From Rhodospirillum sp047263945 (lineage in GTDB: Bacteria > Pseudomonadota > Alphaproteobacteria > Rhodospirillales > Rhodospirillaceae), in contig NZ_JBLAVB010000004.1 of assembly GCF_047263945.1 (NCBI RefSeq), forward strand, positions 186,001 through 250,000: a DNA stretch of 64,000 nucleotides. The letters are read 5' to 3'. The stretch's first letter is position 1, and each line of letters begins with the position of its first letter. Positions 6,608 through 14,881 of the stretch are shown piece after piece. Made by a program: the position numbers and the translations under genes. Below the pieces are notes generated by a model, which was not told the origin of the DNA, ran no database searches, and worked only from the letters and a program-made list of their open reading frames with translations.

Positions 6608-8593
6608 TCACCCTCTCTCTGCCTCCGAAAGGCGACGGTAGAGGGTGGAGCGATGCACACCCAGCCGCCGCGCGGCCTTGGACACATTCCCGTTACAGGC
6701 CTCCAGCGCGGCGCGCATGGCCTCCCGCGTCAGGCTGTCCAGGGAGGCATCTCCCCGCCCTGGCTCCCATCCTGATCCTGCCCCGGATCCGGCCCCCTTG
6801 GCGGGTCGAACAGCCGGTGGTTCCGTCGCCGCAGGGGGAGCGGTCACCGCCTCTTCTCGCCCCAAAACGCCCTCGGGCAGGTTTTCCGGGGTCAGGCATT
6901 GCCCCGGGTCAGCCAGGGCCGCCAACACCTTCAGGGCGGAGGTGAGCTGGCGAAAATTCCCTGGCCAGGAATGGGCCGCCAAAAGAGCAATGCTCCCGGG
7001 CTCCAGGGTGATCCCCCGGCTCCCGCCGATATCCTTCCACAGGGCTTGAACCATCTCCTCCCGGTTGGGCAGGCTGCGCAGGGGCGGCAGGGTGACCGTG
7101 AACTGGGCGATTCGGAAGAACAGATCCTGGCGGAACCGCCCCTCCGCCACCAGGGTTTCCAGGTCCCTATGGCTGGCGCAGATCAGCGCGATATCCACGG
7201 GAATGCGGCGGCTCCCCCCCAGGGGGGTCACCTCGCGCTCCTGCAGGACACGGAGCAGCCGGGCCTGATGCTCGATGGGCATATCGCCGATCTCATCCAG
7301 GAACAACACGCCGCCATCGGCCTCCCGCAGCAGCCCCTTATGGCCCTTGCGGCGGGCGCCGGTGAAGGCCCCCTCCTCATATCCAAACAGCTCGCTTTCG
7401 ATCAGGCTTTCGGGCAGGGCTGCGCAGTTGACCGCCACAAAGGACTGGCTCCCCCGCGCCGACAGGGCGTGCAGACGGCGGGCAAAGACCTCCTTGCCCG
7501 CCCCCGTCTCGCCCCGGACGAACACCGGAACATCGGCATCAATCAAGCGGCAGGCTCGCTCCAAATCCGCCCGGGTGGCGGGCGTCAGATAGGGCTCCGG
7601 CGTTCCTCCTTGTGGAAAGCGGACGCCGGGCAAGACCGGGGAGCGGGCTCCCCCGAATCGATCCTGGGGGCGAGACTGCAGGCGATCCTGGGGGCGATCG
7701 AGGCGGGCATGGAAGGAGCGTCCCTGATGGTCCCGGGGACCGCCGCTCCCATCCCGCCCCCAGGCCCCCAACGGCCCCTCAAACAGGTCTTCCCAACGCG
7801 AGCGGTTCAGGGCATCCCAGGAGAGATCCAGAAGCCCCAGGGCATGGCGGTTGGCCGCCCGCAGGCGGTCGCCCTCGAACACCAGGATCCCTTCCCGATG
7901 GGTTCCAAGCAGGTCCGGAGAGCCGTGGAGGCGCAGGACTTCACAATGGGGGAACTCGCCCTCGAACAGGCGGTGCTCAATCTGGGAAACGGCCAGCCCC
8001 ACCAGCCCCATGGCATGGCTCGCTCCCCCTTCCCCCGGCGCTCCGGCGCGTGCCGATAGGTCCAGGATCCCCAGCGCCCGCCCATCGGGACCCAGGATGG
8101 GCATCGCCGAACAGGTCAAGAAGGCATGGGGCGCGAAATAGTGTTCCGCCCCGCGCACCTCCACCGCCCGCCCTTCGGCCAGGGCCGTACCGATGGCATT
8201 GGTGCCCAGATGGGCCTCATTCCAGGAGACCCCGGGGCGCAGGGACACCCGCGCGGCCTTGCGCTGGAAGTGCTCCGCCCCGCTGGCCTCCAGAATAAGC
8301 CCATCGGCATCGGACAGCAGGGCCACGCCACCGGAGCGCGCCGCTTCCCCCCGCAACAGCTCCATTTCCGCCCGACTGGCCCGGCGCAGGCGCTCATAGC
8401 GCTCCGCTTGCCGGGCCATTTCCCGTTCCGTCAACGCCGCCACCTGCGGCGCGGCCGTCAGGTCCAATCCCATATCGGCGCAGCGCCGCCAGGACCGGGC
8501 AATGGGCGTACCCTCCAGGTCCGGTGGCAGCGCGCCGCGGTCCAGGAACAAACGGCGGGCGCGTTCCAGGCTGACCGAAACACGGACGTCCAT
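6608..8593 (-). CDS. AcoR-type sigma-54-dependent activator
   Basis: The product is a 661-residue cytoplasmic enhancer-binding protein. A GAF-like sensory region at about 80-210 contains GVSWNEAHLGTNAIGTALAE, typical of AcoR-type activators. The central AAA+ domain has Walker A GETGAGKE at 361-368, the sigma-54 contact loop GAFTGA at 408-413 and Walker B VLFLDE at about 429-434. A Fis-type helix-turn-helix ends the protein (NVSKAARRLGVHRSTLYRRL). Between sensor and AAA+ lies a low-complexity RPQDR-rich stretch at about 295-325. It is divergent from an aldehyde dehydrogenase gene that has a textbook sigma-54 promoter, so it almost certainly activates that gene. The inducer is probably an alcohol or aldehyde, by analogy with AcoR and ExaC systems. 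Confidence 0.92.
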   Translation of the reverse strand: MDVRVSVSLERARRLFLDRGALPPDLEGTPIARSWRRCADMGLDLTAAPQVAALTEREMARQAERYERLRRASRAEMELLRGEAARSGGVALLSDADGLILEASGAEHFQRKAARVSLRPGVSWNEAHLGTNAIGTALAEGRAVEVRGAEHYFAPHAFLTCSAMPILGPDGRALGILDLSARAGAPGEGGASHAMGLVGLAVSQIEHRLFEGEFPHCEVLRLHGSPDLLGTHREGILVFEGDRLRAANRHALGLLDLSWDALNRSRWEDLFEGPLGAWGRDGSGGPRDHQGRSFHARLDRPQDRLQSRPQDRFGGARSPVLPGVRFPQGGTPEPYLTPATRADLERACRLIDADVPVFVRGETGAGKEVFARRLHALSARGSQSFVAVNCAALPESLIESELFGYEEGAFTGARRKGHKGLLREADGGVLFLDEIGDMPIEHQARLLRVLQEREVTPLGGSRRIPVDIALICASHRDLETLVAEGRFRQDLFFRIAQFTVTLPPLRSLPNREEMVQALWKDIGGSRGITLEPGSIALLAAHSWPGNFRQLTSALKVLAALADPGQCLTPENLPEGVLGREEAVTAPPAATEPPAVRPAKGAGSGAGSGWEPGRGDASLDSLTREAMRAALEACNGNVSKAARRLGVHRSTLYRRLSEAERG

Positions 8594-8643
8594 GGGCGAA
8601 ATCCTCCCCTAGGCTTCTTCAGGACCCTGTTCTTTTTTCGAGA

Positions 8644-8704
8644 TGTCGCGCGCCTGTCGCTTTCCGCGACAGCTGTCGCGCGCCCTCTGTCGGTCCTGGC
8701 GACA
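8644..8704. promoter_or_regulatory. Candidate upstream activating sites for the AcoR-type activator
   Basis: A perfect inverted repeat CTGTCGC-TTTCC-GCGACAG sits at 8654-8672. It is flanked by more TGTCGC/GCGACA half-sites at 8644, 8674 and 8699. This cluster lies about 160-215 bases upstream of the -24/-12 promoter, the normal place for enhancer sites bound by sigma-54 activators. Confidence 0.65.
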
Positions 8705-8859
8705 CTCTGCCACGGAAGCCGAAAGCCTGTCCAGATTTCGGTAATTATCAACCCACTTCTACTGCACTGCCGCAATTTCCTTGCGCACTATGATTTTCAA
8801 AGACTTAACCCGAAGGACGGAGGGGGATCGATCCACGCCGGTTCGCCCCAGATCGAGAC

Positions 8860-8874
8860 TGGCACGAGACTTGC
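8860..8874 (+). promoter_or_regulatory. Sigma-54 (-24/-12) promoter of the aldehyde dehydrogenase gene
   Basis: TGGCACGAGACTTGC matches the consensus TGGCAC-N5-TTGC without a mismatch. It lies about 70 bases upstream of the aldehyde dehydrogenase start codon and downstream of the palindromic TGTCGC sites. Confidence 0.88.
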
Positions 8875-8945
8875 GTTTTGATGTCCCGTCTCAACGAAAC
8901 AGTGAGACCTGGTTTCAACAAGAAAGCCCCAGGGAGTCCCCTTCC

Positions 8946-10466
8946 ATGAACAAGCCCGTCGATCTGTCGACCCTTCAGTCCGCGCCCTTCGCCGCCCAGT
9001 ACGGCAACTTCATCAATGGCGAATGGATTGCCCCCAAGGACGGCACCTATTTCGACAACACCTCGCCGATCACCGGCAAGGTGATCTGTTCCATCCCCCG
9101 CTCCAAGGCCGCCGACATCGAGCTGGCCCTGGACGCCGCTCATGCCGCCAAGGATGCCTGGGGCCATACCTCCCCGGCAGAGCGCGCCAATATCCTGAAC
9201 GCCATCGCCCAGCGCATGGAAGACAACATTGAGCTGCTCGCCCGGGCCGAGACCTGGGACAACGGCAAGCCGATCCGCGAGACCATGGCCGCCGACATGC
9301 CGCTGGCCATCGACCATTTCCGTTATTTCGCGGGCTGCATCCGCGCCCAGGAAGGCACCCTGTCGCAGATCGACCAGGACACCGTGGCCTATCACTTCCA
9401 CGAACCCCTGGGCGTCGTCGGCCAGATCATTCCCTGGAACTTCCCGATCCTGATGGCCGTGTGGAAGCTGGCTCCCGCCCTGGCCGCCGGAAACTGCGTG
9501 GTGCTGAAACCCGCAGAACAGACCCCCGCCTCCATCCTGGTTCTGGCTGAATTGATCGGTGACCTGCTGCCCAAGGGTGTGTTGAACATCGTCAACGGCT
9601 TCGGCCTGGAAGCGGGCAAGCCCCTGGCTTCGAGCCCTCGCATTGCCAAAATCGCCTTCACCGGTGAGACCACCACCGGCCGCCTGATCATGCAGTACGC
9701 CAGCCAGAACCTGATCCCGGTGACCCTGGAGCTGGGCGGCAAATCCCCGAACATCTTCTTTGCCGACGTGATGGCCGAGGACGACGACTTCCTCGACAAG
9801 GCGATCGAGGGCTTCGTGATGTTCGCCCTGAACCAGGGTGAGGTCTGCACCTGCCCCTCCCGCGCCCTGATCCACGAGTCCATCTACGACAAGTTCATGG
9901 AAAAGGCCCTGGCCCGTGTCGCGGCCATCGTCCAGGGGAACCCGCTGGATCCGAGAACCATGATCGGGGCCCAGGCCTCCAGCGAGCAGATGGAGAAGAT
10001 CCTCTCCTACATCGACATCGGCAAGCAGGAAGGCGCCGAATTGCTGATCGGTGGCGAGCGCAACGTTCAGGGCGGTGACCTTGCCGGCGGCTTCTACGTG
10101 AAGCCCACGGTGTTCCACGGCAACAACAAAATGCGCATCTTCCAGGAAGAAATCTTCGGCCCCGTGGTCTCCGTCGCCACCTTCAAGGACAATGACGAGG
10201 CCCTGCATATCGCCAACGACACCCTTTATGGACTGGGCGCGGGCGTGTGGAGCCGCAGCGCCGATACCTGCTACCGCTTCGGTCGGGCCATTCACGCCGG
10301 TCGGGTCTGGACCAACTGCTACCACGCCTATCCGGCCCATGCGGCCTTCGGTGGCTACAAGCAGTCCGGTATCGGGCGCGAAACCCACTCCATGATGTTG
10401 GACCACTACCAGCAAACCAAGAACCTGCTGGTTTCCTACTCTGGAAAAGCCTTGGGCTTCTTTTAA
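8946..10466 (+). CDS. exaC: NAD-dependent (acet)aldehyde dehydrogenase, ExaC/AcoD type
   Basis: The product is a 506-residue cytoplasmic enzyme that oxidises aldehydes, probably acetaldehyde, to the acid with NAD. The catalytic base is Glu262 in LELGGKSPN and the nucleophile lies in GEVCTCPSR (Cys301/Cys303). The length and the CTC signature fit the ExaC/AcoD group. The ATG at 8946 gives the normal family N-terminus (MNKPVDLS); the frame stays open further upstream but runs through the promoter. Transcription should depend on sigma-54 and the divergent AcoR-type activator. An iron alcohol dehydrogenase follows 115 bases later after a hairpin, giving an alcohol to aldehyde to acid route. Confidence 0.93.
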   Translation: MNKPVDLSTLQSAPFAAQYGNFINGEWIAPKDGTYFDNTSPITGKVICSIPRSKAADIELALDAAHAAKDAWGHTSPAERANILNAIAQRMEDNIELLARAETWDNGKPIRETMAADMPLAIDHFRYFAGCIRAQEGTLSQIDQDTVAYHFHEPLGVVGQIIPWNFPILMAVWKLAPALAAGNCVVLKPAEQTPASILVLAELIGDLLPKGVLNIVNGFGLEAGKPLASSPRIAKIAFTGETTTGRLIMQYASQNLIPVTLELGGKSPNIFFADVMAEDDDFLDKAIEGFVMFALNQGEVCTCPSRALIHESIYDKFMEKALARVAAIVQGNPLDPRTMIGAQASSEQMEKILSYIDIGKQEGAELLIGGERNVQGGDLAGGFYVKPTVFHGNNKMRIFQEEIFGPVVSVATFKDNDEALHIANDTLYGLGAGVWSRSADTCYRFGRAIHAGRVWTNCYHAYPAHAAFGGYKQSGIGRETHSMMLDHYQQTKNLLVSYSGKALGFF

Positions 10467-10482
10467 ATCCGTCAGACCGGAA

Positions 10483-10506
10483 GGGGACTATAATTGTCCC
10501 CTTTCT
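10483..10506 (+). terminator. Rho-independent terminator after exaC
   Basis: GGGGAC-TATAATT-GTCCCC followed by TTTCTT lies 16 bases after the aldehyde dehydrogenase stop codon. It should end or attenuate transcription before the alcohol dehydrogenase gene. Confidence 0.7.
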
Positions 10507-10581
10507 TCATACTCAGTCCAAGAAAATCAGGCTAGGCAAGCTGGGCCAAGCAGGCTGGCCAATAAAACCAGGTATGGAACC

Positions 10582-11733
10582 ATGACACAGACTGCATTTT
10601 ACATTCCCTCTGTTAATCTAATGGGGCCGGGATGCCTTCGGAACGCCATCAACCATATCGGCGGCCAGGGCTTTACCCATGCTCTGATCGTGACCGATCC
10701 GGGTGTCGTCCGAAGTGGCATTGTCGAGAAAGTCACCGGCCTGATGACCGAGATCGGCCTCGCCTCCACGGTTTTCGATGGCACCCATCCCAATCCGACG
10801 ACGGGCAATGTCGAAACGGGCTTGGCGCTTCTGCAGTCCAAGGGATGCGACCTTGTCGTCTCCGTCGGCGGTGGATCGTCCCATGACTGCGCCAAGGGGA
10901 TCGCCCTCTGCGCCACCAATGGGGGCTCCATTGCCGATTACGAAGGCGTGGACCAATCTCCCCGCCCCCAAATGCCGATGATGGCGATCAACACCACCGC
11001 CGGAACGGCCAGCGAGATGACGCGCTTTTGCATCATCACCGACGAGACCCGCCATGTGAAAATGGCCGTGGTGGATTGGCACGTCACCCCCATCCTGTCG
11101 GTCAATGACCCCGAATTGATGTTGGGCAAACCTCCGGCCCTGACCGCTGCCACGGGCATGGACGCGCTGACCCACGCCGTCGAGGCCTATGTCTCCACGG
11201 CCGCGACGCCGATCACCGACGCCTGCGCCTTGAAGGCAATCAGCCTCGTCGCGACCCATCTGCGCCAAGCCGTCGTCCATGGCGACGACCTCGCAGCACG
11301 GGACGCCATGGCCTATGCCCAATTCCTCGCCGGCATGGCGTTCAACAACGCCTCTTTAGGATATGTCCATGCCATGGCCCATCAGTTGGGTGGCTTCTAT
11401 GACCTGCCGCATGGCGTCTGCAACGCTGTTCTGTTGCCCCATGTCGAGGCCTACAACTCGCCGAGCAGCGCCGCCCGTCTAAAGGAGGTGGCCGCGGCCA
11501 TGGGCAAGGATGTCTCCGGCCTGTCCGACGACGAAGGAGCGCAAGCCGCCATCGCCGCAATTCGGACCCTGTCGTCGGATATTGGCATCCCCGCCGGATT
11601 GACGGAATTGGGCCTGAAGGACAGCGACATCCCGACCCTGGCAGCCAATGCGATGAAGGACGCCTGCGGACTGACCAACCCGCGCCGGGCCAATCAGACG
11701 GATATCGAAGCGATCTTCCGGTCTGCGGCCTAG
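10582..11733 (+). CDS. Iron-containing alcohol dehydrogenase (AdhB/FucO type)
   Basis: The product is a 383-residue cytoplasmic group III alcohol dehydrogenase, the same length as Zymomonas AdhB. It interconverts a primary alcohol and its aldehyde with NAD. The nucleotide-binding GGGSSHDCAKGIAL and the metal-ligand motifs GMDALTHAVEAYVS (Asp, His) and HAMAHQLGGFYDLPHGVCNA (two His) are intact. The neighbours (AcoR-type activator, ExaC-type dehydrogenase, DUF779 protein) point to ethanol or short-chain alcohol oxidation. Its TAG stop codon is the first triplet of a dispersed double-hairpin element (11730-11855). The initiator has only a weak ribosome binding site. A second, distinct iron alcohol dehydrogenase occurs at 48190. 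Confidence 0.93.
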   Translation: MTQTAFYIPSVNLMGPGCLRNAINHIGGQGFTHALIVTDPGVVRSGIVEKVTGLMTEIGLASTVFDGTHPNPTTGNVETGLALLQSKGCDLVVSVGGGSSHDCAKGIALCATNGGSIADYEGVDQSPRPQMPMMAINTTAGTASEMTRFCIITDETRHVKMAVVDWHVTPILSVNDPELMLGKPPALTAATGMDALTHAVEAYVSTAATPITDACALKAISLVATHLRQAVVHGDDLAARDAMAYAQFLAGMAFNNASLGYVHAMAHQLGGFYDLPHGVCNAVLLPHVEAYNSPSSAARLKEVAAAMGKDVSGLSDDEGAQAAIAAIRTLSSDIGIPAGLTELGLKDSDIPTLAANAMKDACGLTNPRRANQTDIEAIFRSAA

Positions 11734-11855
11734 AGTATTCCAAGATCAAGTTGGGTCGCTTTGCGACCAGGCTTGGCCTCGAAGACACTCTAAAATCTAT
11801 AGAATGAGAGTGAAACTGGGCCAATTTGACTCGAGCTGATCCAGTTTTACCCTAA
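11730..11855. repeat. Family-1 double-hairpin element at the Fe-ADH stop codon
   Basis: The element starts CTAGAGTATTCC and supplies the TAG stop of the alcohol dehydrogenase. Hairpin A (TTCCAAGATCAAG facing CTTGGCCTCGAAG) comes first, then the core AAATCTATAGAATGAGAG, then hairpin B (GAAACTGGGCCAA facing GCTGATCCAGTTTTAC). The right end has decayed and no longer reads CTAG. Confidence 0.8.
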
Positions 11856-12019
11856 CCCTGGGCGGCTCCCTGGACAGTGCCAGGAAGCCGCTGACTCTCC
11901 CGTTGCGGGCTTCGGCCCATTGGCCCGCGGCGGTCCGAGGGCGGCCCTTCCTCCCACAGCCTTCCTGGGAGGAAAGGGCCGTCTCTTCCCTCCCCACAGG
12001 CTTTCGCGAGGTTTTGCCC

Positions 12020-12400
12020 ATGACCGCTTCCCCGCCCCTTCGCGTCACGGCAACGCCCGCCGCCCTTGCGCTCATCGAAACCCTTGTGGCCGAAACCGGC
12101 CCGATTCTGTTTCACCAGTCCGGGGGCTGCTGTGACGGCTCCTCACCCATGTGCTATCCCCGGGATGACCTGATCATCGGCGACCAGGACGTGTTCCTGG
12201 GAGAGATCGGCGGCCACCCCTTCTACATCGGTCGCGCCCAGTTCGAGTATTGGCGGCACACCCAACTGATCATCGATGTGGTAGAAGGCCGGGGTGGCAT
12301 GTTCTCCCTGGAGAACAGCCGAGGCGTCCGCTTCCTCACCCGCTCCCGAATTTTCACCGACGCCGAGAGTGCAGCCCTGGAAGCCCAGGACGCCCCCTAA
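12020..12400 (+). CDS. DUF779 domain protein associated with aldehyde dehydrogenases
   Basis: The product is 126 residues and matches the DUF779 family, small proteins of unknown biochemical role often encoded beside aldehyde dehydrogenase genes. A conserved cysteine-rich segment FHQSGGCCDGSSPMC is followed by GEIGGHPFYI and a YWRHTQL segment. The adjacent Cys-Cys and the later Cys could bind a metal or react with aldehydes, but that is inference. The ATG at 12020 gives the usual family length; a longer frame runs through repeat DNA. It belongs logically with the alcohol/aldehyde module upstream and converges on an AraC-type gene 3 bases after its stop. Confidence 0.85.
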   Translation: MTASPPLRVTATPAALALIETLVAETGPILFHQSGGCCDGSSPMCYPRDDLIIGDQDVFLGEIGGHPFYIGRAQFEYWRHTQLIIDVVEGRGGMFSLENSRGVRFLTRSRIFTDAESAALEAQDAP

Positions 12401-12403
12401 TCC

Positions 12404-13243
12404 TCACCGCCCATTCAAACGGACATAGGCTCCCGGCGTCACACCCAAGGCCGCGCGGAACATCGCGATGAAGGCACTGGTCGAGTCATAGCCCAGGTCC
12501 AGGGCAACCTCTGTCACCGACGCCCCCGCCCCCAAACGCTCCAGGGCCGCAAGCAGCCGGAGCCGCTGCCGCCATTGGCCGAAGGTCAGGCCACAGTCCC
12601 GTTGGAACAGCCGGGCGAGCGTCCGGGCCGAAGCGCCCGCCTCACCCGCCCAAACCTCCAAGGGACGGTTGTCCGCCGGGTCCGCCTCCAGTCCCCGCGC
12701 CACGGCCAGGGCGCGACCGTCCTTGGGCCACGGCAGGTTCAAGGGCACCTCCTCCAAACAGGCCAGTCGGTCCAGGATCACATGCGCCAAGCGACCATCC
12801 GGCCCGTCCTCGTCGTATTCCTCCGGTAGGTGGCCGAATTCCAAGATCAATTCACGGACCAGGGGAGGGATAGCCACCACCCGGCACTGCTCTGGCAATC
12901 CCCAGCGGCAGGCCGCCGCGCTGGTGATGTAGAGGCTGCGGTTCCGTCCTCCTTTGGGGGCGCGCACCTGATGCACCACCCCCGCCGGAACCCAGACGGC
13001 CCGGTCCGGGGGAACTACCCAGGTCTCCTCTTCCGTTTCAACGGAAATCACCCCGCTTTCGGAATAGACCAATTGCCACCACTCATGGGAGTGGGGGTGG
13101 ATATGGGTCCCATGCGCCCAATCCACCACCCGAGTGAGGATGTCCCGTCGAGGCGTCGGAAAGTGACGCGTCACGTCAGCACCGGGTGCCAGTCCCGCCT
13201 CCAGGTCCTCGACGATGTCCGTTTTCCGATATCCATTGTCCAT
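12404..13243 (-). CDS. AraC-family regulator with N-terminal cupin
   Basis: The product is a 279-residue cytoplasmic regulator. Residues about 35-110 are a cupin sensor with the metal- or ligand-binding pattern HIHPHSHEWWQLVY and WVPAGVVHQVRAP. The C-terminal 100 residues carry two helix-turn-helices, ending in VTEVALDLGYDSTSAFIAMF and GVTPGAYVRL, the AraC signature. It is divergent from an MFS carrier 76 bases away, the classical arrangement for a NimR-like regulator controlling an exporter. Its 3' end almost touches the convergent DUF779 gene. The ligand is unknown. Confidence 0.9.
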   Translation of the reverse strand: MDNGYRKTDIVEDLEAGLAPGADVTRHFPTPRRDILTRVVDWAHGTHIHPHSHEWWQLVYSESGVISVETEEETWVVPPDRAVWVPAGVVHQVRAPKGGRNRSLYITSAAACRWGLPEQCRVVAIPPLVRELILEFGHLPEEYDEDGPDGRLAHVILDRLACLEEVPLNLPWPKDGRALAVARGLEADPADNRPLEVWAGEAGASARTLARLFQRDCGLTFGQWRQRLRLLAALERLGAGASVTEVALDLGYDSTSAFIAMFRAALGVTPGAYVRLNGR

Positions 13244-13319
13244 ATGCCGTGAGACAGGCGAAAAAGATCACCTTATTTTAAGCGCAACTCGTTCGCAATC
13301 TTCCTGTTTGGAGGTCGTC

Positions 13320-14564
13320 ATGGCCCGCCTTTCCCCCTTTACTTTTCTGAGTCGCTTTCGGGAAGGACTGGATCCCCGGGGTCCCGAGGCCTTCCTGCTG
13401 CTGTCTGCGGCGGCCATGCCGGTGGCTTTTTCAACTTGGCAAGCCCTCCTCAACAACTTTGCCATCGAACGGGCCGCCTTCACCGGCGAAAACATGGGTC
13501 TGCTTCAATCCATCCGTGAAATCCCGGGCTTTCTGGCCTTTAGCGTCGTCTTCGTGCTGCTGCTCTGTCGAGAACAGACCCTGCTCCTGACCAGCCTCTG
13601 CCTTCTGGGGGTGGGCACCGCCATCACGGGTCTGTTCCCCTCCGTCCTCGGGCTCTACCTGACGACGGTGCTGATGAGCATCGGTTTCCACTACCAAGAG
13701 ACGCTCCAACAGTCCCTGACCCTGCAATGGATCGGCAAGGAGAGGGCAGCCGCAGCCATGGGCAAGCAGATCGCGGCGCGGGCAACCTCGGGCATCGCGG
13801 CCTTCGCCGTGGTTTGGTTAATGCTGGAAGTCCTCAAGGTGGACTACGCCTGGGTCTATGCCTTCGGTGGTGGCTTGACCGTTGTTTTCGCCCTGGTCGC
13901 CTGGCGGGTCTTCCCCCGCTTTCCCCAGGCGACGGTGCAGAACAAGCGGCTGTTCCTGCGCAAGCGGTATTGGCTCTATTACGCCCTGGTTTTCATGGGC
14001 GGTGCCCGCCGCCAGATCTTCACGGTCTTCGCCGGATTCATGATGGTGGAGAAGTTCGGCTTCTCTGCGTCCGAGATCACCCTGCTGTTCGTGGTCAACC
14101 AAGTGATCAACATGCTGTTCGCCGGCAAGATCGGCAAGGCCATCGGCCATTGGGGCGAGCGCAAGGCCTTGACCTTTGAATATACAGGCCTGATCGGCAT
14201 CTTCCTGGCCTATGCGGTGGTGGACAATTCCTGGGTGGCGGGCGGTCTCTATGTGGTCGACCACCTGCTGTTCGCCATGGCCATCGCCATCCGCGCCTAT
14301 TTCCAGAAGATCGCCTCGCCAGAGGATATCGCCTCCTCCTCCGGCATGAGCTTCACCATCAATCACATCGCCGCAGTGATCATCCCGGCGCTCTTCGGCA
14401 TCATCTGGCTGACCAATCCCAGCGCGGTCTTCCTGACGGGTGCGGGCATGGCCTGCCTCTCCCTGGTTCTGGCCCGGCTGGTGCCCAACCATCCAGAACC
14501 GGGGCGGGAAACGGTTTTGATCCGCCCCATTCCTGCCACCGCCCCCGCACCTGCTGGGGAGTGA
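13320..14564 (+). CDS. MFS transporter
   Basis: The product is a 414-residue inner-membrane protein with about 12 hydrophobic segments. The usual MFS loop between TM2 and TM3 is not classical, but the two-bundle layout and a basic central loop (KRLFLRKRYW) are clear. GGAGGT lies five bases before the ATG at 13320, which fixes the start; the frame is open further upstream without a better signal. The divergent cupin-AraC regulator suggests regulated export or uptake of one compound. The substrate cannot be told from sequence. Repeat DNA lies directly downstream. Confidence 0.85.
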   Translation: MARLSPFTFLSRFREGLDPRGPEAFLLLSAAAMPVAFSTWQALLNNFAIERAAFTGENMGLLQSIREIPGFLAFSVVFVLLLCREQTLLLTSLCLLGVGTAITGLFPSVLGLYLTTVLMSIGFHYQETLQQSLTLQWIGKERAAAAMGKQIAARATSGIAAFAVVWLMLEVLKVDYAWVYAFGGGLTVVFALVAWRVFPRFPQATVQNKRLFLRKRYWLYYALVFMGGARRQIFTVFAGFMMVEKFGFSASEITLLFVVNQVINMLFAGKIGKAIGHWGERKALTFEYTGLIGIFLAYAVVDNSWVAGGLYVVDHLLFAMAIAIRAYFQKIASPEDIASSSGMSFTINHIAAVIIPALFGIIWLTNPSAVFLTGAGMACLSLVLARLVPNHPEPGRETVLIRPIPATAPAPAGE

Positions 14565-14582
14565 CGCGACCGGAGGGGGCCA

Positions 14583-14638
14583 GTCACGGCGCTTCGCCCC
14601 GTCCCCCACTGGGGCCGAAAGGCCCCAGACCCCAGGCA
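14583..14638. repeat. GC-rich hairpin repeat, copy 1
   Basis: GTCACGGCGCTTCGCCCCGT is followed by a hairpin CTGGGGCCGAAAGGCCCCAG and ACCCCAGGC. The same block occurs at 51446-51500 with only a few changes. It follows the MFS gene closely and could end its transcript. Confidence 0.7.
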
Positions 14639-14639
14639 C

Positions 14640-14874
14640 TTAGAGTGAAACTGGAAATGGTATACCAAGGTGCGGTGAGTTTGCCTCACCGCACCTTGGA
14701 AGCGGCCAAGTGGCCGCCGCGCCTTATGGCGCGCAAAAGCCCGCCTGGCGTTTGAACGCAAGAAAAGCGGCGTGGCTTTCAACCCGCGCCGCTTGGTATG
14801 AGAGGCGCTGCGAGGCCAAGTTGGTCCGCGACTGCGGCCCAACGTGATCTCAGACGACTCTCGTTTTAGAAAAA
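14640..14874. repeat. Family-1 element split by an inserted family-X element
   Basis: The family-1 start TTAGAGTGAAACTGG lies at 14640-14654. The expected other half appears only after about 150 bases: CTGCGAGGCCAAGTTGG facing CCCAACGTGATCTC, ending with TCGTTTTAG near 14871. Between them sits a complete 140-bp family-X element (14661-14800). The order implies that X inserted into an older family-1 copy. Confidence 0.65.
14661..14800. repeat. Family-X three-hairpin element, copy 1
   Basis: The ends are inverted repeats (TATACCAAG and CTTGGTAT). Inside are nested stems: GGTGCGGTGAG with CTCACCGCACC, GCGGCCA with TGGCCGC, and GGCGCG with CGCGCC. A copy in inverted orientation lies at 26992-27130. 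The high identity between them suggests recent movement. Confidence 0.85.
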
Positions 14875-14881
14875 GTCGGCC

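Noticed and set aside
4963..6687. Long minus-strand open frame (about 574 codons) opposite the GMC dehydrogenase
   Set aside because: It is the antisense shadow of a gene with intact FAD and GMC motifs. High GC leaves the opposite strand open, and the translation has no domain.
14363..14842. Minus-strand frame of 159 codons overlapping the MFS gene end
   Set aside because: It is made of antisense MFS sequence plus family-X repeat. The same residues recur at 27010-27258 only because the repeat is duplicated there.
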